A DNA stretch of 44,186 nt from an uncultured Porphyromonadaceae bacterium (GCA_948467675.1 CAOKFI010000022.1:1-44186), one strand, 5' to 3'; shown: positions 1 to 6,984, counted from the stretch's first letter. The notes: generated by a model from the letters alone, not told the origin. A program made the numbers and translations.

Positions 1-252
1 ATATTCCGCCTGTGCAATATATATGCCTAAACACAGGTTTATTACTATGCGCCGATGTATGTGGTGGCCATCCGGCGGCTGATCCTATGGCCGGATCGCT
101 TGCATATCGGTAGAGAGCATCGGCATCATCCTCATGCCATGGACGTAGTATAAGCCGTTCTGTTTCCATTTCGGTAGAATCGCTATAATGGGTTTGTTGG
201 AGTTTGAATCGCTAAAATAAAAAAAGAGCCGCAGAAATCTGTGACTCTCTTT
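1..252. other. Probable host flank, no gene recognised
   Basis: I recognise no gene in this stretch. It lies outside the tRNA-like fragment at 253-271, so I infer bacterial chromosome rather than phage. On the minus strand the sequence just after that fragment (about 217-250) forms an imperfect AGAGTCACAG/CTGCGGCTCT stem followed by a run of T. This is what one expects of a tRNA terminator. One leftward frame is open across 85-282, but it reads through the tRNA fragment and is not convincing. Confidence 0.4.
217..250 (-). terminator. Terminator downstream of the tRNA fragment
   Basis: Read on the minus strand, an imperfect inverted repeat (AGAGTCACAG with CTGCGGCTCT, one G-U pair and one mismatch) is followed by seven T. 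It lies directly behind the tRNA 3'-end fragment, as expected for the native tRNA terminator. Confidence 0.5.
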
Positions 253-271
253 GTGGCGGGGACAGGACTTG
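253..271 (-). other. tRNA 3'-end fragment, likely attachment site core
   Basis: On the minus strand the bases read CAAGTCCTGTCCCCGCCAC. This is the second half of a T arm plus the 3' acceptor strand of a tRNA, consistent with a tRNA beginning GGCGGGG. Upstream on that strand (272 and beyond) the sequence no longer continues as a tRNA: there are no anticodon or D arms. A tRNA 3' end cut off next to phage genes is the usual mark of integration by a tyrosine recombinase. The intact tRNA would then lie past the other end of the prophage, outside this window. Its identity (methionine-type is a guess) cannot be set from the fragment. Confidence 0.6.
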
Positions 272-402
272 TGAAATACCATTCTGGGAGAGTTAATACG
301 CTGATAATCAATTGTGCTGCTTGCTTGAAAATGGGCTGTTTTGTCCGGAATTTGTCCGAGATTTATAAGGCGTTTAATTCCTGTGAAGTAGCACGTTAAA
401 TG

Positions 403-708
403 CTACTTTTTGGCTTTCCTGTCGCTCATTAAGATGTCGATAGTGCGTTCTTTTTCGGCTAATAAAGTTCTTAAATGTTCGATTTCGCGACGTAATTCAG
501 AAGAATCATCCGCTGCAAATCCGTCAAAAAAATAACCGGCGGGTACACCTAATTCTTTTGCTATTAGTTCGATTGTGTTGGAGTTGGTCGATCCGCGACG
601 TATGGCACTTTGAATGGAACTTTCGTCACGTCCTACTTTCTGAGCGAGTTCTCGTATGGTGATTTTTTTGCGCTCGCATAGGTCTCTGATTAGTGTAAGA
701 TTAGCCAT
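403..708 (-). CDS. XRE-family phage repressor
   Basis: The 101-residue protein has an N-terminal helix-turn-helix of the XRE/Cro-CI type at about residues 5-60 (TIRELAQKVGRDESSIQSAI, then NTIELIAKELGVPAGYFFDG). A short, highly charged probable coiled coil follows at about 68-95 (SSELRREIEHLRTLLAEKER) and could serve for dimerisation. No peptidase domain is present, so LexA/CI-type self-cleavage is not expected. It is transcribed divergently from the Cro-like gene at 816, with an inverted repeat between them. The position and orientation next to the attachment end suggest it maintains lysogeny. The family is clear; the role as the prophage repressor is inference. Confidence 0.8.
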   Translation of the reverse strand: MANLTLIRDLCERKKITIRELAQKVGRDESSIQSAIRRGSTNSNTIELIAKELGVPAGYFFDGFAADDSSELRREIEHLRTLLAEKERTIDILMSDRKAKK

Positions 709-745
709 TGTAGTATAATGTTTTAATATTTATTAACGGGTAAAA

Positions 746-765
746 AAATACTGATTACGGTATTT
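746..765. promoter_or_regulatory. Candidate operator between repressor and Cro-like gene
   Basis: An inverted repeat AAATAC-N8-GTATTT lies in the divergent intergenic region, just upstream of the -7-like TATGTTTG at 772-779. Its position would let a bound repressor block the rightward promoter. Only the symmetry and the position support this. Confidence 0.45.
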
Positions 766-771
766 ATTTGC

Positions 772-779
772 TATGTTTG
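772..779 (+). promoter_or_regulatory. Rightward early promoter (-7 box)
   Basis: TATGTTTG matches the Bacteroidota -7 consensus TAnnTTTG and lies 36 bases before the start at 816. No good -33 TTG is visible, so the promoter may be weak or activator-dependent. Confidence 0.45.
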
Positions 780-815
780 CTGAATAAAAATAGTAATATT
801 AATTGAAATAGCAAA

Positions 816-1064
816 ATGGAGGAAGAAAAAGACACCCGAAGAGATGTGACAACTTTGCGTGCTTGGCTTGATACTGTCCCACATGGAGAGTATTCCAATA
901 TCCGTCGCCGTATATGTGAGGAATGTTTTATAAAAAAAAGTACATTACAGGCTTGGATTCAAGCGAAGGTTAGTATTCCTATGCGGGCACGCAGAGATAT
1001 AAACCGTATAACGATGGAGGTGTCTGGTTATGAATTGTTTGTCATTCAACCTAAAGAAATATGA
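816..1064 (+). CDS. Small Cro-like DNA-binding protein (putative)
   Basis: The 82-residue basic protein begins the rightward early transcript opposite the repressor. Its middle (IRRRICEECFIKKSTLQAWI, then MRARRDINRI) reads like a helix-turn-helix in which a Cys-containing helix leads into a recognition helix. I do not recognise a named family. Position, size and charge suggest a Cro-like switch protein or early regulator. The stop overlaps the next start by four bases (ATGA), so the two genes are probably translationally coupled. Confidence 0.6.
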   Translation: MEEEKDTRRDVTTLRAWLDTVPHGEYSNIRRRICEECFIKKSTLQAWIQAKVSIPMRARRDINRITMEVSGYELFVIQPKEI

Positions 1065-1372
1065 TTGAAGCCTCTTTTGAGCTGGAAGGTCGTCTGTTTG
1101 GTCTTCTGAACTGTGTGCATCCTGGCGAATGGTTGTTGGTTATTGGAACATTCGATAATGACATGATACTGGCTGATGCAATTAACGCTATCGATAGAGT
1201 TATGGTGAGATCTGTAACCCGTAGAACGAATTCTGGCAATACAATAATCAGACTGGAGACCGACGAACAGCAGGATGCGATTACTCTGATCGATGACATG
1301 GCCAGTGTGTTGAGTTCCGTATATGGTTGTGAGGCATCGATATCTCTTTTACATAAGCACCGGAAGCCATGA
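1061..1372 (+). CDS. Hypothetical early protein
   Basis: The 103-residue protein overlaps the previous gene by ATGA. No domain is recognised. It looks like a small mixed alpha/beta fold, with a hydrophobic stretch LLNCVHPGEWLLVIGTF near residues 17-33. The context, between a Cro-like gene and the primase, suggests an early accessory function. A reverse-strand frame at 1051-1422 covers the same bases but has no promoter or partner genes. Confidence 0.55.
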   Translation: MIEASFELEGRLFGLLNCVHPGEWLLVIGTFDNDMILADAINAIDRVMVRSVTRRTNSGNTIIRLETDEQQDAITLIDDMASVLSSVYGCEASISLLHKHRKP

Positions 1373-1463
1373 TTAATCGAATTCCCTTTTTGTCCTTCCC
1401 GGCATGCGCTGTAGCCAGTCAATTTGCAAATATGTTACCTCTCTTACAAAAAATGAAAAATGT

Positions 1464-1471
1464 GGGGGGGG
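1464..1471. repeat. Run of eight G upstream of the primase
   Basis: A G8 homopolymer lies 44 bases before the primase start, in the 144-base gap 1373-1515. Such tracts are prone to slipped-strand length change. Nothing else in the gap is recognisable apart from AT-rich sequence. Confidence 0.5.
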
Positions 1472-1515
1472 TAAATTGGACTAAAAATTTGTAACTATAT
1501 ATTTCGTCACCTTGT

Positions 1516-4392
1516 ATGATAACCCCCGAAAAACTGTATGCAGCTACAGACGATGGCTTGAGCATCATAGCGTTGCACTATTCCGAGGCATTGGAAGCTG
1601 CCAGATCAAACAAGCCATTTAAAGCACGTTCTGATGAACGGACACCAAGTGCCAGATTACGTCTGTATCCATATAAAGGCGGAAATGTCTGGAAACTCAC
1701 AGATTTTGGAGGCGAAGGCCGGGCTATAGATCCGATCCAGATCCACATGGAAGCCAAAGGAATCAGTTTTGCCGAGGCCGTTTTGGATCTGGCTTCGATC
1801 TTCAACATATCGGATGAGATCAGTAGATCAGTGAATCGACCGGATGTGCGAAAACAGCCGGCAGTGGCCGATCAGGCCGATGGATCGTGTTCATGGGACA
1901 TCGACCAGGAGTTTACGGCGGGTGAATGTGAAGTAATGGGGCCGCGTGTCACTCCTGAGCATCTGAAAGCTCTCCATTGGTATAGGGTCAATTACATAGT
2001 TACCGTTAAGAACCGTGAAGCCACATACAAATATTCCAATGAGCATTATCCTATATTCATGCGTGAGTGCTGGTTTACGGGATCTGATGGCAAAATGGAT
2101 CGGTTCTATAAAATATATGAACCGTTAAATCCTGAAAAACAGTGGCGATTCCAATATCAGCCTAAGGGTAAAAAGCCGCAGAGTTATGTGAATGGTCTGT
2201 TTGAACTGGCTGCAGCGTATACGGCTTTCAATGAGGCAGAGGAACGGGCGTTTAATACAGATCCAGCCAATGAGGGTAAGTCCTATAAAGAAAAGAAACT
2301 ACCGGAAGCTGTGATATGTTCCGGTGAACGGGATTCATTATGTGTCCGGTCATTGGGGTATCATCCTTTGTGGTTCAATTCGGAGACATATCAGGTGTCG
2401 GATGCAGAATACAAACAGATAACCAAGTATGTAGAAACGGTGTATAATATACCCGATATCGATCCTACAGGCCGGTTAAAAGGAACTGAGCTCGCATTGC
2501 GTTTTATCGATATACATACGATATGGCTGCCGTCAAAACTGTCGCAATACAAAGACAACAGAGGCAATCCCCGAAAGGATTTCCGGGACTGGATGGAGAT
2601 CTGGAAGCAGAACAGCGATTTTCGTGGTCTTCTGGAGCTGGCCACTCCGGCCAAGTTCTGGACAGTGCGGTATAATAGCAAGACAGGGGAGCGTAAATAC
2701 AGCATCGATATAACCTGTCTGCACGAGTTTCTTAAACTGAGCGGTTTCTATACATTGAAAGACGGCTGCTCGGAAATAGTCAGATTCATAAAGATTACAG
2801 GCAATGTAGTAAAGCCGGTAACTCCTAAAATCATCAGAGAATTTGTGTACAACTGGGCCATAGAGACCGCTCAGCCGCGAGATCTCCGAAATCTTATTCT
2901 CACAACGCCTTTTCTTTCGGGTGCGTCGATGGAGGCGCTTACGGAGATACAACTGGACTTCTCCTGCTGTACGGAACACAGCCAGCTTTTTTATTTTGAC
3001 AATTGCACAATGGAGGTTACGGCAACCGGTATTGTGCGTTATGAAAGCCGTCGAGCTTCGTTGAGCCATTATGTATGGGATAGTCGTGTGCTTCACCATA
3101 CACCCTCGGTTCTGCCGGATATGTTTGAGATCACCAACGGCGGTGATCCGTACAAGAGTGAGGATTATGACATAACGGTACATAACACAGCGTCGAAGTA
3201 TTTCAGCTACTTGATCAATTCGTCGAGGATATACTGGCGTCAGGAACTGGAGTACGGGCTGGAATGCTGCGAAGGTCCTGAGGCCGATGAATACCGGTCG
3301 CGACATAAGTTCGATATCGCCGGACCCAATTTGACTCAAGCTCAGATCCGAGAGCAGAAACAGTGCCTTATATCTAAGATTTTCACTATAGGCTATATGA
3401 TGCACCGGTTCAAGTCGCCGTCGAGAGCGTGGGCGGCGTATGCCATGGACAATGTGATAGGAGAGAATGATCAGTGCAACGGTCGTAGCGGAAAGTCGTT
3501 CATGTTTGTTGGGCTGACGAAGTTTCTTAACTATGTTAAACTTGAGGGTCGCGATCCTAAGCTGATGGAGAATTCATTTAAATATGATGGCGTCGATCGG
3601 TTTACTGATATGATATTGGTCGATGATTGTGCTGAATATCTGCCGATCAAGTCGTTTTATGATTCCATAAGTATGGATATGACCGTCAACGGTAAGGGAC
3701 AGCGACTTTTTACATTGCCGTTTGAGGATGCTCCTAAGTTTGCTTTTACTACCAACTATGTGCCTAAGGAGTTTGATCCGTCGAGTAGGCAGCGTATGCT
3801 TTACGTTGTGTTCTCGGACTATTATCATCAGCGTACAGAGGAGAATGACTATCGTGAAACCCGCCAGATCCGCGATGATTTCAATAAGGATTTGCTTATG
3901 CCATCATATACAGCCGCGGAATGGGAGGCTGATATAAACTTCATTATGCAGTGTGTGCGATTCTATCTGTCGGTGTCGCATATCAATGTCAAGATCGAGC
4001 CTAACCTGAACAATATTATCTTCCGTAAGTATCTGCGTGATATGTCGGATAACTTCAAAGAATGGGCTGAATATTATTTCGCAGAAGGCGGCGACAATCT
4101 CGATAAAGAGATAGTCCGGGAGACTGCATTCGCCCATTACAGAACGTTCTCCGGAGTCAATAAGATTACCATGCAGAAGTTTTCGAAATCATTGCGGGCA
4201 TTCTGCTATACGTGTGCGTATGTGTCGGAACTGAATCCTGCCGACCTGTACAACAGTGGATCCAGAATTCTCCGGCGCATTGAAAATCCGTTTACTCATG
4301 TCAAGGAGGTAAAGGAAATGATATATGTACGGTCTGTGCGCGAGGCCGAGCGTTTGCGCTCACAGCCCCGGTTGAGTTTTGATACAGAATAG
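1516..4392 (+). CDS. Primase-helicase (phage replication protein)
   Basis: The 958-residue protein resembles primase-helicase fusions of phages and mobile elements. Residues about 37-80 look like a DnaG-type N-terminal domain that has lost its zinc cysteines (ERTPSARLRLYPYKGG, then WKLTDFGGEGRAIDPIQI). A TOPRIM-like segment VICSGERDSLCVRSLGY lies near residue 270. The C-terminal half carries a superfamily 3-type ATPase. Walker A is NGRSGKS at about residue 655, Walker B is ILVDDC at about 700, and a sensor-like FAFTTNYVPK lies at about 743. It would unwind and prime the phage origin. It stands alone after the switch genes and is followed by a terminator at 4447-4478. The start has no obvious ribosome binding site, and MITPEKLY is the first Met in the open frame. 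Confidence 0.8.
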   Translation: MITPEKLYAATDDGLSIIALHYSEALEAARSNKPFKARSDERTPSARLRLYPYKGGNVWKLTDFGGEGRAIDPIQIHMEAKGISFAEAVLDLASIFNISDEISRSVNRPDVRKQPAVADQADGSCSWDIDQEFTAGECEVMGPRVTPEHLKALHWYRVNYIVTVKNREATYKYSNEHYPIFMRECWFTGSDGKMDRFYKIYEPLNPEKQWRFQYQPKGKKPQSYVNGLFELAAAYTAFNEAEERAFNTDPANEGKSYKEKKLPEAVICSGERDSLCVRSLGYHPLWFNSETYQVSDAEYKQITKYVETVYNIPDIDPTGRLKGTELALRFIDIHTIWLPSKLSQYKDNRGNPRKDFRDWMEIWKQNSDFRGLLELATPAKFWTVRYNSKTGERKYSIDITCLHEFLKLSGFYTLKDGCSEIVRFIKITGNVVKPVTPKIIREFVYNWAIETAQPRDLRNLILTTPFLSGASMEALTEIQLDFSCCTEHSQLFYFDNCTMEVTATGIVRYESRRASLSHYVWDSRVLHHTPSVLPDMFEITNGGDPYKSEDYDITVHNTASKYFSYLINSSRIYWRQELEYGLECCEGPEADEYRSRHKFDIAGPNLTQAQIREQKQCLISKIFTIGYMMHRFKSPSRAWAAYAMDNVIGENDQCNGRSGKSFMFVGLTKFLNYVKLEGRDPKLMENSFKYDGVDRFTDMILVDDCAEYLPIKSFYDSISMDMTVNGKGQRLFTLPFEDAPKFAFTTNYVPKEFDPSSRQRMLYVVFSDYYHQRTEENDYRETRQIRDDFNKDLLMPSYTAAEWEADINFIMQCVRFYLSVSHINVKIEPNLNNIIFRKYLRDMSDNFKEWAEYYFAEGGDNLDKEIVRETAFAHYRTFSGVNKITMQKFSKSLRAFCYTCAYVSELNPADLYNSGSRILRRIENPFTHVKEVKEMIYVRSVREAERLRSQPRLSFDTE

Positions 4393-4424
4393 ATATTGGA
4401 TCTACAAGTTGACTACAATAGGTA

Positions 4425-4443
4425 TAAATTTGTATTATGTTTG
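4425..4443 (+). promoter_or_regulatory. Overlapping -7-like boxes before the terminator
   Basis: TAAATTTG (4425-4432) and TATGTTTG (4436-4443) both match TAnnTTTG and sit immediately before a strong terminator. If used, they would make only a tiny RNA of about 30 nt. No -33 TTG at the right spacing is seen, so this is weak. Confidence 0.3.
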
Positions 4444-4446
4444 CAG

Positions 4447-4478
4447 TCCCCGGATCGTGAGATTAGGGGGCTTTTTTT
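4447..4478 (+). terminator. Intrinsic terminator after the primase
   Basis: A TCCCC...GGGG stem is followed by eight T. It ends the primase transcript, so the next cassette depends on its own promoter. Confidence 0.7.
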
Positions 4479-4511
4479 TGTGCAATATTTGAAAAAAAGT
4501 ATCTGAGGGTG

Positions 4512-4542
4512 TTGTGTATTATGCAAAAGATTAGTACATTTG
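4512..4542 (+). promoter_or_regulatory. Promoter of DUF5053 cassette 1
   Basis: TTG (4512-4514), 20 bases, then TACATTTG (4535-4542) is a full Bacteroidota promoter. It lies 30 bases before the tiny ORF at 4573. Confidence 0.75.
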
Positions 4543-4572
4543 TAGTGTAGAAATCAAATAAATAATACGCCA

Positions 4573-4719
4573 ATGAAACAATTAACCGACAAAGAAAAAG
4601 AATTGATTGAGGCGCTGAGAAACTTCCGTAACTCAAAGCACAATCCATCCGAAGAGTTTGAAATGTATATCGATCAGCTATATGCAGAGTTGAAAGATCG
4701 ATCGACAGCAGAAGATTAA
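4573..4719 (+). CDS. Tiny leader ORF of DUF5053 cassette 1
   Basis: The 48-residue acidic helical peptide begins MKQLTDKEKELIEALRNF. It is the first gene after the promoter at 4512-4542 and is followed by a GC-rich hairpin and then a DUF5053 gene. Four other cassettes in this window have the same order with related small helical peptides (39927-40049, 40716-40850, 42748-42870, and a longer one at 41579-41770). It may be a functional small protein, or a leader whose translation controls the hairpin. No known family is recognised. Confidence 0.65.
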   Translation: MKQLTDKEKELIEALRNFRNSKHNPSEEFEMYIDQLYAELKDRSTAED

Positions 4720-4725
4720 CAGATA

Positions 4726-4756
4726 GCCCCTCCAATGGAGGAAGGGGCTTTTATAA
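4726..4756 (+). terminator. Attenuator-like hairpin before the DUF5053 gene
   Basis: A GCCCC-TCC/GGA-GGGGC stem-loop (4726-4748) is followed by TTTTATAAATTT, and the DUF5053 ATG is 18 bases downstream. An intrinsic terminator placed between a tiny ORF and the gene behind it looks like an attenuator. Similar hairpins sit at the same place in the other four cassettes. Confidence 0.6.
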
Positions 4757-4766
4757 ATTTACGAAT

Positions 4767-4997
4767 ATGGATACAATGAAAAAGAAATTGTCCGACGTTC
4801 TTATGGTGGTGAACTGGTCTAATGTATCGAAAGATTATTTTGGTCGTTCTCGTGCGTGGTTGTATCAGAAAATGTCTGGAACCGACGTTAATGGTAATGG
4901 CCGCCCTTTTGAGTTTAATGAAGAAGAACGAGAAAAGTTAAAGGAGTCATTACTGGATATAGCGCGTAGATTGACTGAGGCTGCAAACAGGATATAA
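4767..4997 (+). CDS. DUF5053-like small protein, paralogue 1
   Basis: The 76-residue protein carries the DUF5053 core: DYFGRSRAWLYQKMSG at about residues 23-38, then a basic-acidic helix LKESLLDIARRLTEAANRI at the C-terminus. DUF5053 proteins are common in Bacteroides phages and mobile elements, and their function is unknown. The pattern 'FG(K/R)SR.WLYQ+.G' resembles a recognition helix of a small helix-turn-helix protein, so a DNA-binding or regulatory role is plausible but not shown. It is the shortest of five paralogues here. A strong terminator follows at 5050-5075. Confidence 0.75.
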   Translation: MDTMKKKLSDVLMVVNWSNVSKDYFGRSRAWLYQKMSGTDVNGNGRPFEFNEEEREKLKESLLDIARRLTEAANRI

Positions 4998-5049
4998 TAC
5001 CGTTGGTGTGAATAATATTTGATTTCTACAACATTCATTAAAACGGTAG

Positions 5050-5075
5050 GCGCGGGAGAGATCCCGCGCTTTTTT
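5050..5075 (+). terminator. Strong intrinsic terminator of cassette 1
   Basis: A perfect eight-pair GCGCGGGA-GAGA-TCCCGCGC stem is followed by six T. It separates the DUF5053 cassette from RNA cassette A. Confidence 0.9.
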
Positions 5076-5085
5076 GTAAAAAACG

Positions 5086-5116
5086 TTGCGCTACTTAAAA
5101 CCATGTTGTATATTTG
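5086..5116 (+). promoter_or_regulatory. Promoter of RNA cassette A
   Basis: TTG (5086-5088), 20 bases, TATATTTG (5109-5116). The predicted transcript start, about five to seven bases later, falls at or just inside the first copy of the repeated word at 5120-5134. Confidence 0.85.
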
Positions 5117-5119
5117 CAG

Positions 5120-5304
5120 TGCAAACAATACACGGTAGTTAGTCTACCTCGCAGGGCGCGGTCAATGCCCGACATACGCAGCGGGCTATTTTTATACCCG
5201 TACATACCAGCCATATATAGATTTACGGCTGCCATCCGAATACTTTTGCGCTCGCGAGAGACAGCATCGTGTATTGTTTGCAACGGATCGGCAGCCGTTT
5301 TTTT
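5120..5304 (+). ncRNA. C4/CI-like self-antisense leader RNA, copy A
   Basis: The predicted terminated transcript is about 180 nt. It starts with a word (TGCAAACAATACACG, 5120-5134). Next come three small hairpins (GGTAG/CTACC at 5134-5148, GGGC/GCCC at 5154-5170, GGG/CCC at 5183-5199). The terminator has 5' strand ACGGCTGCCATCCG (5225-5238), 3' strand 5284-5298, and seven T. Its loop holds the inverted word GCATCGTGTATTGTTTGCAA (5264-5283). That inverted word is perfectly complementary over 20 nt to 5312-5331, just before the start of the first ORF, and over 15 nt to the transcript 5' end. The target-antisense-target order is that of phage P4 seqA-seqB-seqC and of P1/P7 C4 RNA. The function as an immunity RNA is inference. 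Confidence 0.75.
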
Positions 5305-5311
5305 GTCTGCC

Positions 5312-5331
5312 TTGCAAACAATACACGATGC
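5312..5331 (+). promoter_or_regulatory. Third word copy (target) before ORF1 of cassette A
   Basis: TTGCAAACAATACACGATGC ends one base before the ATG at 5333 and is the perfect complement of 5264-5283. Pairing in cis or in trans would cover the ribosome landing site of ORF1. Confidence 0.75.
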
Positions 5332-5332
5332 A

Positions 5333-5545
5333 ATGAACGCATTACCCACAACCACCAGCGCTGCCGTGCGCAGTCGCCGCGTCAGCCCGATGCAAGTCAT
5401 CAATTTCCTTACCGGTCTCGGCACCGACATGTGCGCCGGATTGCGGTCGGTACTCGTCACCGGCACATCTGACGGCACAGTGCAGTTCTCTACGCCAGAG
5501 GGCACCGTTACGATCACCATAAGCGAGAAAGGAGGCAACGTATGA
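5333..5545 (+). CDS. Cassette A ORF1, unknown small protein
   Basis: The 70-residue protein begins MNALPTTTSAAVRSRRVSP and ends VTITISEKGGNV. The start at 5333 is chosen because the third word copy abuts it and because copy C starts identically. The upstream frame is open by chance through the RNA element. Copy C ORF1 is nearly the same, while copy B ORF1 shares mainly the C-terminal strand 'V(T)ITISEKGG'. The protein is basic at the N-terminus and has a beta-rich C-terminus. It overlaps ORF2 by ATGA, so ORF2 translation probably depends on it, as icd and ant do in phage P1. Confidence 0.7.
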   Translation: MNALPTTTSAAVRSRRVSPMQVINFLTGLGTDMCAGLRSVLVTGTSDGTVQFSTPEGTVTITISEKGGNV

Positions 5546-5808
5546 GAATAGAAGTCGGAGGTGCGCAGATCACAGAATCGGTAGCGGATCTGCTCGAGGA
5601 TATCCAGAACGATGCGGATTATACAGCCGAGATCTACAGTGGTATCGATACTCTTGTCCGTCATATAGTACTCGATCTGGATCTGGCCGATTCAGAGAGT
5701 ATGCGGCTGATCAGAGTGCTCCAGTTTGTGCGCCGCGACTATCAGATACTTTCAAACCCGCCAGAGCTTGACGATCCTGCCAACGATCAACCGACCGCAC
5801 AGCTATAA
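5542..5808 (+). CDS. Cassette A ORF2, unknown acidic protein
   Basis: The 88-residue acidic, helical protein begins MRIEVGGAQITESVADLLED and ends PANDQPTAQL. No family is recognised. It is almost identical at protein and DNA level to copy B ORF2 (24560-24826; only two residue changes seen), clearly related to copy C ORF2, and more distantly to 17296-17577. It is coupled to ORF1 through ATGA. By analogy with P1 it could be the effector under RNA control (an antirepressor-like protein), but nothing in the sequence proves this. Confidence 0.7.
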   Translation: MRIEVGGAQITESVADLLEDIQNDADYTAEIYSGIDTLVRHIVLDLDLADSESMRLIRVLQFVRRDYQILSNPPELDDPANDQPTAQL

Positions 5809-5927
5809 AAACGGGCAGTATTTCACGATATAGCAGATCGGGAAGATCGGCCATCTGAGCCGCGGTTACGCTCGATCAGAGCGAATGAAGTAGAGACAGT
5901 ATATTTATTATAGATTTCTGAAGCAGT

Positions 5928-5956
5928 GGGCGTCGGCTGTGAAGCGGACGCCCTTG
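5928..5956 (+). terminator. Terminator after RNA cassette A
   Basis: A seven-pair stem GGGCGTC/GACGCCC (5928-5934 with 5947-5953) is followed by a T-rich stretch. Confidence 0.6.
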
Positions 5957-6130
5957 TTGCATTCTGGCTGCTATGCCGGATCGAGCAAACGTGGTATTGA
6001 TTACCCTGATGTGCATGTTTATGCGATTATTGATGGGTGAGGCGTATATTTATGCATAAATGATGCATGCCTCTTCCCTCCGTTTTTTACTCCCCCATTT
6101 TCCCCCTCTTTAATTTTACTATATTTTTTT

Positions 6131-6373
6131 GTTACTTTGTAACAGTATGTTTGAAGAAAGAGTAACAGAGTAAAAATCAATAGAATAAATAAGGGAGGCG
6201 CGGTAACAAAATAACGTAACAAATCGGTAACAAAACAAAATGAGTTTGTGACACTGTTTGATACAGGTGTAGCGGTATCAGAATCGGGGTGTTATAACAA
6301 ATCGGCATCACAAAACTGTTTTGATGATAATGCGTTTAGTAATAATGATTTATATCGGTGTATCACTGTAACA
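6131..6373 (+). repeat. GTAACA iterons
   Basis: GTAACA occurs at 6138, 6162, 6203, 6216, 6227 and 6368, and a GTTAC-N3-GTAAC inverted repeat covers 6131-6143. Three copies are closely spaced (13 and 11 bases apart). Related AACAAATCGG words occur at about 6219 and 6295. Clustered short direct repeats in AT-rich DNA suggest an origin or a regulator binding array. No iteron-binding protein is identified. Confidence 0.45.
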
Positions 6374-6434
6374 AAAATTTTGTGCGTATTTGAACTCTAC
6401 CGTGGAAATTTGGATAAATAGTCATGGGAAACAG

Positions 6435-6465
6435 TTGCAGAGTCTAAGGAATAATTGTATATTTA
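6435..6465 (+). promoter_or_regulatory. Candidate late promoter
   Basis: TTG (6435-6437), 20 bases, TATATTTA (6458-6465), one base off the -7 consensus. It lies 25 bases before the first late-region gene at 6490. Confidence 0.55.
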
Positions 6466-6489
6466 TGGAATGAAATTAAGCGTTGTGTT

Positions 6490-6984
6490 ATGATTACTGT
6501 AAAAATTACCGTGGAACAATATGTCGCCGAATATATCCGTGGGAAGTATTTTGATCCGGATCTCGATACTGTGAGATTCCCGCCGGGTCTGGATATATAT
6601 ATACTGATATATGATCTGCTTCAGAAACGTCCGGTGGGTTGTCCGGTTGACGATGGTAATCTGGAGTTCGCATTGCCGGACAGGCGTGAGGCCAACTATG
6701 CCGGCGGCAAGAGTCCGGAACAGTTCAATTACCTGTCGCAGCGGTCGGCTCGTCTGCTTGGAGGGAAGATGCGTCTGATGATGTGGGCCGAGCTGCACGA
6801 TCTCATGGACGAGAACAAACATATACGCGGTATCCAGTTCAAGGAATCGGTATACGTATTCTTGCGTCGGTATGCAATAGAATCGATATCGGAAGATGCT
6901 CTGCTCAAAAACTACCAGCGTTGGCGCGATAAGCAGAGGCGTAGAGTCAAGCGTGGATATTCACGCAAAAAAGTTCATATATAG
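6490..6984 (+). CDS. Unknown basic protein, first gene of late region
   Basis: The 164-residue protein has an acidic/hydrophobic N-terminal part and a strongly basic tail (WRDKQRRRVKRGYSRKKVHI). The middle (KSPEQFNYLSQRSARLLGGK, then FKESVYVFLRRYAIESISED) looks all-helical and could hold a helix-turn-helix. I do not recognise the family. As the lone gene behind the GTAACA repeats and before the capsid genes, it may be a late regulator. That is inference from position and charge only. Confidence 0.6.
   Translation: MITVKITVEQYVAEYIRGKYFDPDLDTVRFPPGLDIYILIYDLLQKRPVGCPVDDGNLEFALPDRREANYAGGKSPEQFNYLSQRSARLLGGKMRLMMWAELHDLMDENKHIRGIQFKESVYVFLRRYAIESISEDALLKNYQRWRDKQRRRVKRGYSRKKVHI

Larger units (their letters stand above)
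5809..6489. other. Non-coding region between early and late genes
   Basis: I see no convincing gene in these 680 bases. They hold a terminator (5928-5956), an AT-rich tract with low-complexity sequence, six GTAACA repeats (6138-6373) and a late promoter (6435-6465). The position between replication genes and late genes would suit an origin or a regulatory switch. Confidence 0.5.

Noticed and set aside
85-282. Leftward open frame at the left edge
   Set aside because: It reads through the tRNA fragment and its terminator, and its composition is not protein-like overall.
2533-3405. Long reverse-strand open frame inside the primase gene
   Set aside because: It is antisense to a clearly coding gene with motifs, has no promoter or ribosome site, and looks like a codon-usage shadow. 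The same holds for 28382-29233 and 37261-37845.
5120-5331. RNA cassettes as invertible DNA (phase-variation) switches
   Set aside because: The inverted words could serve as recombination sites, but the promoter lies outside them, no local invertase gene is present, and a third copy at the start codon is better explained by RNA pairing.
5120-5331. RNA cassettes as retron, group I intron or IS110 bridge RNA
   Set aside because: No reverse transcriptase or transposase is present in the window. The element is too short for a group I intron, and it sits at one fixed place in a conserved cassette rather than at random insertion sites.
5120-5331. Words as target-site duplications of a small transposable element
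   Set aside because: Words 1 and 3 are direct repeats flanking the element, but the surrounding promoter and ORFs are homologous between copies. Independent insertion would not give this.
5114-5545. Long version of cassette A ORF1 starting upstream
   Set aside because: The open frame crosses the whole RNA element and its terminator. Homologous copy B is not open there, and the start after the word is conserved.
6019-6222. Leftward hydrophobic open frame in the non-coding region
   Set aside because: It arises from AT-rich low-complexity sequence and covers the GTAACA repeats; there is no start signal.
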